Of a stretch of DNA of 53,714 nucleotides, positions 1-7,709 are shown piece by piece. Within the stretch, counting starts at the first letter, position 1, and every line of letters begins with the position of its first letter. The position numbers were made by a program, and so were the translations under genes. The stretch covers positions 1 through 53,714 of the forward strand of contig NZ_BBMP01000008.1 in assembly GCF_000755245.1 (NCBI RefSeq). Direction: 5' to 3'. The notes beneath the pieces are model-generated. The model made no database searches. It saw only the letters and a list, made by a program, of their open reading frames with translations, and was not told the DNA's origin. The stretch is from Halococcus sediminicola. GTDB taxonomy: Archaea > Halobacteriota > Halobacteria > Halobacteriales > Halococcaceae.

Positions 1-162
1 TCAGCTCTAGGTCATGACTGTGTTGGCTATTGTGTGTTTGGTCAAGATCCATGTGTTAGTTGTGCACTTAGAGTTGTGCGGATCTCCGGCTTCACGTAGA
101 TATGCATGTTTACGAGTGTATTTGACTAATGCATGGTCTTATTTACTACTCTTTTTTTTTTT
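1..162. other. Foreign-looking leader sequence, probably chimeric
   Basis: This stretch is clearly poorer in GC than the DNA after position 233, carries a 12-base T run at 151-162, and has no haloarchaeal-like coding frame. It directly abuts a sequencing adapter, so it was most likely joined to the genome during library preparation or assembly. Its source cannot be told from the sequence. Confidence 0.8.
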
Positions 163-232
163 AATGATACGGCGACCACCGAGATCTACACACTGCATAT
201 CGTCGGCAGCGTCAGATGTGTATAAGAGACAG
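163..232 (+). other. Illumina P5 / Nextera i5 sequencing adapter
   Basis: Positions 163-191 are the P5 flow-cell oligo, 192-199 read ACTGCATA (an i5 index of the Nextera set), 200-213 are the read-1 adapter start and 214-232 the 19-base Tn5 mosaic end. The parts are contiguous and in library order. This is contamination left in the contig, not biology; genome sequence resumes at 233. Any frame read through it yields spurious peptides. Confidence 0.98.
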
Positions 233-324
233 TCGATGCAGCACTCGATGCCGGCCCGACGCGCCCGTGCGTAGTCGTCGGCCGAGCGCGAGACCATGTG
301 CATGTGCGGGTCGATGATCTCCAT
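232..324 (-). CDS. TatD-family metal-dependent hydrolase, N-terminal fragment
   Basis: About 30 residues are readable, starting MEIIDPHMHMVSRSADDY. The D-P-H-x-H motif near the N-terminus is the first metal-ligand pair of TatD/amidohydrolase-fold enzymes. The rest of the gene is missing because the contig enters the adapter at 232, so this is an assembly truncation rather than a natural pseudogene. It diverges from the inositol-3-phosphate synthase gene. TatD-like proteins (EboB) occur in ebo clusters together with an alkaline-phosphatase-fold protein, which fits the next two genes. Confidence 0.8.
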
Positions 325-436
325 GCCGGCAGTTGTGGGCCGAACAAACTACTATGTACTGATTGTGCTATCGTCAGTTCACACTCCAATCGCTGTCGGG
401 ACGGTTGGCGCGCGGGAGTGCCGGAAGGCACGACTC

Positions 437-495
437 GCGCGAGGGATGAGCGGAGCGAATCGGTTGGGGAGGCATGTGGGCGGTGCGGTTCTCGT
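437..495 (+). repeat. Dispersed intergenic repeat, copy A
   Basis: Begins with GCGAGGGATGAG, continues with GAGCGAATCGGTTGGGGAGG and ends in a GTGCGGTT-rich tail. The same block recurs at 9399-9458 (same orientation) and 11049-11102 (reverse complement). All three copies are intergenic. This copy lies between the divergent TatD and inositol-3-phosphate synthase genes. Confidence 0.8.
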
Positions 496-554
496 TTGAG
501 TCGGGATTCGTCGCATTGGAGCCGGCTGCTGTACTGAGCGTGAGTTCTACTCTT

Positions 555-563
555 CAAAAATAT
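555..563 (+). promoter_or_regulatory. Candidate TATA box for the inositol-3-phosphate synthase operon
   Basis: The A-rich CAAAAATAT is the only AT-rich hexamer-scale site in the otherwise GC-rich spacer before the operon. It predicts a transcript start near 585-590 and therefore a leader of roughly 100 bases before the preferred start codon. Assigned by composition and position only. Confidence 0.35.
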
Positions 564-687
564 CCGACCGACAATCACAGCGCTCGATGCCCACATCGCA
601 AAGTAAGTGTGTCTCGGAACCCTTCTCTTAGAGGATGCAGCGACGGAGTTTCGCACCGACAGGGAAACAGGGGAGCGAATTACAGCC

Positions 688-1968
688 GTGCCAGAACGGG
701 AAGCCGAGCACCACGACAGTCAGCGGGTGGTCGGGGTGAGCGCGGGCACGACCGGCGTCTGGCTCGTTGGCGCGCGCGGGAACGTCGCCACGACGGCGAT
801 GATCGGCGCGCGTGCCATCGCCCGTGGCGCGGCCGACACGACGGGGATGGTCACCGAGCGCGCGCCGTGTACGGGCCTCGACCTTCCGGGAATCGACTCG
901 CTCGTCTTCGGTGGTCACGACGTCCAGGACGGCAGCGTCGTCGAGACGGCCGAGCGCCTCGCGGAGCGCAATGGTATTCCAGGCCCCACGACGCTAGATG
1001 CCGTCCGAGAGGATCTCGCCGCAATCGACGAACGCATCGAGACCGGCACGGCACGCAACTGCGGGCAGGCGGTCACGGAACTCGCCGACGGGGGCACCGA
1101 CGAATCGCTCTCGCTGCAGGCGATCGTCGGGGACATCCAGGACGATTACGACGCGTTCCGCAAGGAGAACGATCTGGAGCGAGTAGTTATCATCAACGTC
1201 GCCTCCTCCGAGCCGCTACCGGCCGATCCCGAGAAGTACGATTCCATCGAGGCCATCGAGCGCGCGCTCGACGAGGACGAGCCGCTGCCGGCGAGTTCGC
1301 TGTACGCTTACGCCGCGCTCGCCGACGGGCATCCGTTCGTGAACTTCACGCCGAACGCCGCGAACGCGCTCGGTGGACTGCGCGAGCTGGCCGAGCGCGA
1401 GGGCGTTCCGCACATGGGCAAGGACGGCAAGACGGGCGAGACGCTGATGAAGTCCGCGCTCGCGCCGATGTTCGCCGGGCGCAACCTCCGCGTGCGCTCG
1501 TGGGAGGGCCACAACATCCTCGGAAACAAAGACGGAAAAGTGCTCGAAGACGATGCGAACAAGGCTGGAAAGTTGGCGAGCAAGGGTGGCGTGCTCGATG
1601 GCATCCTCGACGAGGACCTCCACAACCGGGTCCGGATCGACTACACGCCCGCGCTCGGCGACTGGAAGACCGCATGGGACGACATCCGTTTTCGGGGATT
1701 CCTCGACACCGACATGAAACTCCAGTTCACCTGGGAAGGCTCCGATTCGGCGCTCGCCGCACCATTGATACTCGATCTCGCGCGATTGCTCGCGTTCGCC
1801 GACGAGCGGGGCGAGTCGGGATTGCAGCGCCACCTCGCCTCCTTTTTCAAAGCGCCGCTCGGCGTCGACGAACACGACCTCTCCAAACAGTTCGGGATGC
1901 TCGAAGAGTACGTCGAAGCGCACGCCGCACAGCCGAACGCGGTCGGCGCGGAGGGCGACGATGACTGA
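688..1968 (+). CDS. ino1: Inositol-3-phosphate synthase
   Basis: Converts glucose 6-phosphate to 1L-myo-inositol 3-phosphate by NAD-dependent oxidation, aldol cyclisation and reduction. The NAD-binding glycine motif TGVWLVGARGNVAT is near the N-terminus. The catalytic block (about residues 250-285 from this start) includes GKDGKTGETLMKSALAP with conserved lysines, followed by SWEGHNILGN. The length, about 426 residues, suits archaeal enzymes. The start is uncertain: GTG at 688 is used here, but GTG at 736 would put the glycine motif where short homologs begin, and the frame is open back to 607. The stop overlaps the next start by 8 bases, indicating coupled translation. Inositol phosphate could feed phospholipids or compatible solutes; the neighbouring TatD and phosphatase genes instead suggest an ebo-like role. 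Confidence 0.92.
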   Translation: MPEREAEHHDSQRVVGVSAGTTGVWLVGARGNVATTAMIGARAIARGAADTTGMVTERAPCTGLDLPGIDSLVFGGHDVQDGSVVETAERLAERNGIPGPTTLDAVREDLAAIDERIETGTARNCGQAVTELADGGTDESLSLQAIVGDIQDDYDAFRKENDLERVVIINVASSEPLPADPEKYDSIEAIERALDEDEPLPASSLYAYAALADGHPFVNFTPNAANALGGLRELAEREGVPHMGKDGKTGETLMKSALAPMFAGRNLRVRSWEGHNILGNKDGKVLEDDANKAGKLASKGGVLDGILDEDLHNRVRIDYTPALGDWKTAWDDIRFRGFLDTDMKLQFTWEGSDSALAAPLILDLARLLAFADERGESGLQRHLASFFKAPLGVDEHDLSKQFGMLEEYVEAHAAQPNAVGAEGDDD

Positions 1969-3313
1969 CGGCGACGCGGGGCGGGCGATCGTCCTCGACG
2001 TGATCGGGCTCGAACGCGAGCACGTCGAGAGGGGTCTCGCGCCGAACATCGCCGACCTCGTTGACGACGGCGCACGCGCTGACCTCCAGTCGCCGTTTCC
2101 AGCTGTGACGCTCCCCGTTCAGAGTACGCTCGCGACGGGCCAGTCGCCCGAAAACCACGGCGACGTGGCCAACGGCGAGTACGACAGGGGGAACGACACG
2201 GCGGCGCTCTGGGAGCGCGAGCGCGAGGACAGGAATCGCCTCTGGGAGAGTGCGAGCGAGGCCGGACTCACCACCGGAGTATTCTGTTTTCAGCATCTCA
2301 TCGGCACGACGGCGGACGTCGCGCTCACGCCCTCGCCCATCGAGGACGAGGACAACAACATCCTTGAGATGAACTGCTGGACGAATCCTGATGATTTCTA
2401 CGACGAACTCGAAGCCGAGTACGGCCACTTCCCGCTGCACACCTACTGGGGTCCCGGCGCGAACGAGGAGTCGACCGCGTGGATTCTCGACGCCGCCCGC
2501 GAGGCCATCGACCGCTACGATCCCGACCTCCTCTGGATCTACATCCCGTATCTCGATTACGCGGGGCTGGCTCACGGGGCGAGCAGCGACGAACTCCACG
2601 AGGCGATCGGTGTCGCCGACGAACTCGTCGGCGATTTCCTCGACTTCTTGCGCGAGGACGAGCGCTGGGGCGACACAGTAGTAAACGTCGTCAGCGAGTA
2701 CGGCTTCAACGACGTCGACACACCCGTGTTCCCGAACCGTGCGCTGCGCGAGGCGGGATTGCTCGCGGTCCAGGATGACGGCGAAGGTGGCGAGGAGATC
2801 GACCTGAAGAGTTCGGAAGCGTTCGCGCTGGTCGATCACCAGGTGGCCCACGTCTATGCCGACGAGGACGTCGTCGACGAGGCGCGCGAGGCACTCTCCG
2901 GGCTGGATGGCGTCGAGCGGGTACTCGACGAGAAAGGAAAAGAAGAGTACGGCGTCGCCCACCCGAACGCCGGCGAACTCGTCTGCGTCGCCGAGCCGTC
3001 GGGCTGGTTCCAGTATTACTGGTGGCACGACGACGCGAACGCGCCGTACTACGCCCGCGACATGGATATCCACGCGAAACCCGGCTTCGACCCCGTCGAG
3101 TTGTTCTTCGGCGACGAGGGGCTCGTCTCGCTCGATGCCTCGAAAGTCGGTGGCTCGCACGGCCGTGCCGACGTCGACGGGTTCTACGGGCTGGGCGGTC
3201 CGGCTGCCCCCGATTCGGTGCCCGACGACGTTGACGCCCGCGCGGTCGCGCCGACGCTGACCAATCTGCTCGGTGTCGACGTGGCGATGGAATTCGAGCG
3301 CGACGCGCTATAA
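1961..3313 (+). CDS. Alkaline-phosphatase-superfamily protein (nucleotide pyrophosphatase/EboF-like)
   Basis: A 450-residue cytoplasmic protein of the alkaline phosphatase fold; no signal peptide is seen. The N-terminal IVLDVIGL corresponds to the first metal-ligand strand, and SPFPAVTLPVQSTLATG carries the likely nucleophile threonine, as in nucleotide pyrophosphatase/phosphodiesterases. LDYAGLAHG matches the D-x-x-x-x-x-H ligand motif. The usual T/S-D-H-G ligand motif reads V-S-E-Y-G-F instead, so the second metal site may be altered or lost. It overlaps the inositol-3-phosphate synthase gene by 8 bases and converges on the sugar dehydrogenase gene. Likely substrate unknown; a phosphomonoester or diester of an inositol-derived precursor is inference. 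Confidence 0.8.
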   Translation: MTDGDAGRAIVLDVIGLEREHVERGLAPNIADLVDDGARADLQSPFPAVTLPVQSTLATGQSPENHGDVANGEYDRGNDTAALWEREREDRNRLWESASEAGLTTGVFCFQHLIGTTADVALTPSPIEDEDNNILEMNCWTNPDDFYDELEAEYGHFPLHTYWGPGANEESTAWILDAAREAIDRYDPDLLWIYIPYLDYAGLAHGASSDELHEAIGVADELVGDFLDFLREDERWGDTVVNVVSEYGFNDVDTPVFPNRALREAGLLAVQDDGEGGEEIDLKSSEAFALVDHQVAHVYADEDVVDEAREALSGLDGVERVLDEKGKEEYGVAHPNAGELVCVAEPSGWFQYYWWHDDANAPYYARDMDIHAKPGFDPVELFFGDEGLVSLDASKVGGSHGRADVDGFYGLGGPAAPDSVPDDVDARAVAPTLTNLLGVDVAMEFERDAL

Positions 3314-3323
3314 AAAGCGAAAT

Positions 3324-5516
3324 CTACTCTTTGCGCCCGGACAGCAGCCGGGCCGCACCGATCGTCAGCCCCGACAACGCCGCCAGAACGCCGAACCCGG
3401 GACCCGAATCGCTGCTCGTCCCGCCCGAGACACCGCTCTCGCCGGTCGTTTGCGCCGCTTCGGTCACCGTCCGTCCGGCCGTTTCCCGTGCAGTCGCCGG
3501 CTTTGTGGTAGCGGTCGATTCGCCGATGCCGGTCGTGCCGGGAGTTCCGTTCGCGGCGGCCGTGGCGTTCGTGGTGACTGTGGCATTTCCGGTGGTCGTG
3601 GCGTTCGTGGTGGCCGTGGCGTTCGCGGTCGTCGCCGAACCGTTTGGGGCGCTCGCGTCGCCGGTGGCGGTCCCGGTCCCCTGAGATCCTTTCGACGGGA
3701 CGATGCGGTGGACCGCGCCGGTCGCCTCGTTGCCCGGGTTCGCGGTCGTCAGCACGTAGAGCCGTCCCTCGTTGTCTCGGCCCAGCGCGAGGATGTAGCC
3801 GCCGACGAACCCGCTGTCGGTGTTCGCGATGGAGAGCTCCGCGACGTCCCAGAGACCCTCTTCGGCTGGCGTGGCCGCGAGCAGCGAACCCGTCGGGGTT
3901 TCGGTCTCCTGTGTCTTGCGGAAATCGCCGAAGACGTACTTTCCAGTGAGGGCCGGAATATCGTCGCGTCCGTAACTGTAGCCGCCGATGGCCGCCGACC
4001 CGACACCCTCACCTCCCTCGCTGTGTGGGTACTCGATGACCGGCGGGATGAGGCGCTCGCCGCCGCGGACGTCGGGGGGCAGTTTGCTCGGGCACTCCTC
4101 GGGCGGGTTGCGACTGCCCTCCGGCCCGGGTTTGAAACAGTGGGTTCCCTCGCGGACGTTCCAGCCGTAGTTCTTGTCCTTCTCGACGATGTCGATCTCC
4201 TCGAAGCCATTCTGGCCGACGTCCGAGGCGAACAGTTCCCCGTCGGAGAATCCCATCCGCCACGGGTTGCGAAAGCCCCACGCGAACTGCTCGTCCAACC
4301 CCTCTTTTCCCACGAGTGGGTTGTCGTCGGGAATCCCGTAGGCCTTGTCGCCGTCTCGACCGTCGACGTCGATGCGCAGGATCGATCCCAAGAGGTTCTC
4401 GGTGACGTCCTGCCCGTTGCCGCCCTCGTTGTCCTCGTACCAGTCGCTCACGTGACCGAGGTCGGTGTCGTGTGCGCCGCCGCCGTCGCCCATCGCCACG
4501 TAGAGGTAGCCGTCGTCGGGCCCGAAGACGATCGCACCGGCGTTGTGCGTGTCGTACGGCGACGGGACTTCGAGCACCGTCCGTTCCGAGTCCACGAGAC
4601 CGCTCGACCCGTCCTCGCTCGTCTCGAACTCGGCGAGGACTTCCGTGTGCGAGAACTCCTCGGGCGTGCCCTCCCGCGATGGCGCGCTGTAGCGCAGGTA
4701 GAACCTCCCGTTCTCCTGATAGTCGGGATGGAACGCCATTCCCAGCAGCCCCATCTCGCCGGTGATCTCGGTCAGTTCGTCGCTCACGTCGATGAACGGC
4801 TCCTCGTTCAGACTCCCCGACTCGTGAACGTACACTTGCCCGAGTCGGTCGACGACGAAGTATCGGCCGTTCTCGCCCGGCGGCACGCCGAAATCGAGCG
4901 GTGCGGTGAGCGTTCCCTCCGTGAGCGTCTCGATGCGTACCGTGGGTCCGTCGCCGAAGTACGACGAGGACCCGCCCTCCCCATCGTCGCTTTCGGTCGT
5001 GGTCGCCGTCTGTGTCTCCTCGCCGAACGAGATCGCGCCGTGCATCGAAGCGCTGTGTGGCTCGCAGACGTACTCGGCCATCGCCTCTTTGGCAGTGAAC
5101 TCGACGGTCTGGGTCGCGCCCTGCTCGCTCATCACCTCGGTGCGCTCCAGTACCTCGCCATCGCCGTCGAGCAGTGCGAAGTTGTGGCCCTGGCCGTCGA
5201 TGTTCTTCCAGACGACCCGATAGTCGGTGCCGGCGTCGAGGCGGAGGGTCGGGTTGCTCTCGCCGGCTATCGAGTCGGGTTTCCGACCCTGCCAGCCGGC
5301 GATTTCGCCACCGAGGCGGATCGTTTCGGGGTCGGACTGTGCACCGGCGAGACCGACTGCGCCGACGAACGCACCGGTCGCGGCGCTCGCACGGAGGAAT
5401 CGTCTGCGGGTCGTTGCGTGCCGGTCTGTCGGTGAGTTCGTGGTCATTGCGGTTGTGGGGTCGTCGGTCGTACGCTGCTTGTCGTCTCGCTGCGACGGCG
5501 AGTCATGATGGCTCAT
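3324..5516 (-). CDS. Secreted PQQ-dependent sugar dehydrogenase with N-terminal blue-copper domain (copy 1)
   Basis: A 730-residue exported protein. A Tat signal with TTRRRFL sits near residue 37. Residues about 75-170 form a cupredoxin-like domain with a full type-1 copper set: H in GHNFALLD, then C, H and M in CEPHSASM. The glucose/sorbosone dehydrogenase beta-propeller follows (GLLGMAFHPDY with the likely catalytic histidine, RIDVDGRDGDKAYGIP, WGFRNPWRM, NYGWNVREG). A Thr/Ala/Asn-rich linker leads to a PGF-CTERM tail (GPGFGVLAALSGL, then R-K-E), expected to be processed by archaeosortase A and lipid-anchored. The ATG at 5516 overlaps the upstream stop as ATGA, which supports this start; an internal ATG at 5447 would give a more usual Tat n-region. 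Probable role: periplasmic-side aldose oxidation with electrons passed to copper. Confidence 0.9.
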   Translation of the reverse strand: MSHHDSPSQRDDKQRTTDDPTTAMTTNSPTDRHATTRRRFLRASAATGAFVGAVGLAGAQSDPETIRLGGEIAGWQGRKPDSIAGESNPTLRLDAGTDYRVVWKNIDGQGHNFALLDGDGEVLERTEVMSEQGATQTVEFTAKEAMAEYVCEPHSASMHGAISFGEETQTATTTESDDGEGGSSSYFGDGPTVRIETLTEGTLTAPLDFGVPPGENGRYFVVDRLGQVYVHESGSLNEEPFIDVSDELTEITGEMGLLGMAFHPDYQENGRFYLRYSAPSREGTPEEFSHTEVLAEFETSEDGSSGLVDSERTVLEVPSPYDTHNAGAIVFGPDDGYLYVAMGDGGGAHDTDLGHVSDWYEDNEGGNGQDVTENLLGSILRIDVDGRDGDKAYGIPDDNPLVGKEGLDEQFAWGFRNPWRMGFSDGELFASDVGQNGFEEIDIVEKDKNYGWNVREGTHCFKPGPEGSRNPPEECPSKLPPDVRGGERLIPPVIEYPHSEGGEGVGSAAIGGYSYGRDDIPALTGKYVFGDFRKTQETETPTGSLLAATPAEEGLWDVAELSIANTDSGFVGGYILALGRDNEGRLYVLTTANPGNEATGAVHRIVPSKGSQGTGTATGDASAPNGSATTANATATTNATTTGNATVTTNATAAANGTPGTTGIGESTATTKPATARETAGRTVTEAAQTTGESGVSGGTSSDSGPGFGVLAALSGLTIGAARLLSGRKE

Positions 5517-7552
5517 TGCTCCTCGCCACCCAACAGGCGGGCAGCACCGAGGGCAAGTCCGGCAAGCCCGGCGAGAATCCCGAACCCGGGACCGTCGCCG
5601 CTCACGATGCCGCCGCTCTCACCACTGCGCGCCGTGCCGGTGCTGTTGGTCGTCTCGCTCGCCGTTTCGGTCGCCGTCCGCGTCGCGGGCGGCGTCGATG
5701 TCGGTTCGGGCGTCGCGGTCGCCGTCGGCGGTCGGGCTGGCGTCTCGGTGCTCGCGGTCTCGCGTGCCTCGGCCTCGGGTGGCCGCAGGCGATGGACCGC
5801 GCCGGTCTCGCCCTTGACGCCGAGGTTGTCGGTCGTCAGCGCGTAGAGTTCGCCGTCGTTGTCGCGGGCGACACAGAGGAGGTAGGCACCGAGTTCCCCG
5901 TTCTCACCGTTCGCGATCGAAACCTCCTCGACCGACCACGAATCACCTTCGACGGGCGTCGCGGCGAACAGCGAACCGCGCGGTTTGCCGTCCTTGCTGT
6001 AGTCGCCGAAGACGTACTTCCCCTGGAGATCGGGGATCGTCGCGTTCTCGTAGATGTAGCCGCCGATGACGGCGACGCCGACGCCCTTCGTCTCGTAGGT
6101 GTGTGGATACTGGATGACGGGGTCGATGAGCGGTTCGCCGCCGCGCACGTTCGCCGGCGTGTTGGTGGGACACTGGGAACGGTAGGGGTCTGCGCCCTTG
6201 GTGGCGACGAAACACTGCCCGCCCTCGCGAACGTTCCAGCCGTAGTTGCCGCCCTTCCTGACGACATCGATCTCCTCGTACCGGCGCTGGCCGACGTCGG
6301 CGGCGATCAGCGTCTCGCCCGAGAAACCGATGCGCCACGGGTTGCGAAAGCCCCATGCGTAGTGTTCGTCGAGACCCGCCTTCCCCACGAGCGGGTTGTC
6401 CTCGGGGATCCCGTAGGCCTTGTCGCCGTCTCGACCGTCGACGTCGATGCGCAGGATCGACCCCATCAGGTTCTCCTCGATGTCCTGGCCGTTGCCGCCG
6501 AGGTTCGCGCCGTACCAGTCGTTTGGCTGTTTCGAGGATTTGAGCGCGCCGCCGCCGTTGCCGATGCCGATATAGAGGTAGTCGTCGGGACCGAAGACGA
6601 TCGCGCCGCCGTTGTGTGTGTAGTACGGCGAGGGGATTTCGAGCACCGTCCGTTCGGTGTCGGGCAGCGCTTTCGTACCCTCCTCGTTGATCTCGAACTC
6701 CGAGATGACCTGCGTATGGGTGAAGTTCTCGGGCGTTCCGGGGCGCGATTTGGCGCTGTAGTGGACGTAGAATTTACTGTTTTCCTGAAAATTCGGATGG
6801 AAGGCCAGCCCGAGCAGGCCGCGCTCGTCGATGGTCTTGATCTCGGGGAGGTTGTCGAAGTCGATGAGCTGATCGCGCACATCGAGGAACACGTCGCCGC
6901 CGCTGCCGTCGGCTCCGTACCGACGGATGACGCCGATCTGGTCGATGATGAAAAACTCCCCGCGCTCGCCGGGCGGGACTTCGAGACCGAGCGGGGCGGT
7001 GAGATCGCCGTCGACGACGGTGTCGGTTCTGATGGACGGTCCTGTGGGGAAGAATCCTTTCGGCTCGTCGGACTCGTCCTCGGTCGTCGTCTCGGTCTTC
7101 GCGCCGCCGTTCGAGAAGGTGATGTCGCCGCGCATCGAGTTGAGGTGGGCCTGACAGACGTACTCGTCCATCGCCTCGGTCGCGGTGAATTCGAGGGTCT
7201 GGGTTTCACCTTCGTTCGACATGTACTCGGTGCGCTGGAGGACGGCGTCCTCGCCGTCGAGCAGCGCGACGTTGTGCTGTGCGCCGTCGATGTTCTTCCA
7301 CGTCAGTCGGTAGGTCGTGCCGATTTCGAGTTCGAGCGTTGGGTTGATGGTGCCCTGGATCCCTGACGGTTCGCGCCCGACCCAGCCGGTCGTCTCGCCG
7401 CCGAGACTGATCTCCTGTGGCTGGGATTGGGCCTGTACACCGGTGAAGCTGCCGACGCCAGCGAGACCGGTCACGCCAGCGGCGGCGGTGGCGGCGAGAA
7501 AGCGCCGGCGCGAGGGGGCAGCGGGGTCGGTGTCGTGTATTCCATTCGTCAT
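5513..7552 (-). CDS. Secreted PQQ-dependent sugar dehydrogenase with N-terminal blue-copper domain (copy 2)
   Basis: A 679-residue paralog of the downstream gene with the same order of parts: Tat signal (SRRRFLAATAAAG at about 14-26), cupredoxin-like domain with ligands H (QHNVALLD), C, H and M (CQAHLNSM), GSDH propeller (RGLLGLAFHPNF, RIDVDGRDGDKAYGIP, NYGWNVREG), a Thr/Pro-rich linker and the tail GPGFGILAGLAGLALGAARL. It is the promoter-proximal gene of a two-gene operon; its TGA overlaps the next ATG. An AT-rich site around 7628-7640 is a possible promoter. Residue identity with copy 1 is high around the active site but low in the linker, so the pair is an old duplication. Substrate specificity cannot be read from sequence. 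Confidence 0.9.
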   Translation of the reverse strand: MTNGIHDTDPAAPSRRRFLAATAAAGVTGLAGVGSFTGVQAQSQPQEISLGGETTGWVGREPSGIQGTINPTLELEIGTTYRLTWKNIDGAQHNVALLDGEDAVLQRTEYMSNEGETQTLEFTATEAMDEYVCQAHLNSMRGDITFSNGGAKTETTTEDESDEPKGFFPTGPSIRTDTVVDGDLTAPLGLEVPPGERGEFFIIDQIGVIRRYGADGSGGDVFLDVRDQLIDFDNLPEIKTIDERGLLGLAFHPNFQENSKFYVHYSAKSRPGTPENFTHTQVISEFEINEEGTKALPDTERTVLEIPSPYYTHNGGAIVFGPDDYLYIGIGNGGGALKSSKQPNDWYGANLGGNGQDIEENLMGSILRIDVDGRDGDKAYGIPEDNPLVGKAGLDEHYAWGFRNPWRIGFSGETLIAADVGQRRYEEIDVVRKGGNYGWNVREGGQCFVATKGADPYRSQCPTNTPANVRGGEPLIDPVIQYPHTYETKGVGVAVIGGYIYENATIPDLQGKYVFGDYSKDGKPRGSLFAATPVEGDSWSVEEVSIANGENGELGAYLLCVARDNDGELYALTTDNLGVKGETGAVHRLRPPEAEARETASTETPARPPTATATPEPTSTPPATRTATETASETTNSTGTARSGESGGIVSGDGPGFGILAGLAGLALGAARLLGGEEQ

Positions 7553-7709
7553 GTATTGATCGAACCACTCCGCGGTTCCGACGGGGCGTTCGTCGGTGGT
7601 GGAGACTACGAGAAACCGGGGTCGGTATTCACTTATGGGTTGTGATACACTCAGCAGTGAGCGAAAATCGACCGACAGAACCCAGTGAGTCCTCTCGTCT
7701 CGACCCGCG

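Noticed and set aside
1847-7366. Very long open frames opposite the phosphatase and the sugar dehydrogenases
   Set aside because: High GC with wobble bias leaves antisense frames open; the antisense peptides are rich in R, V, D, L without domains, while the sense frames have full motifs.
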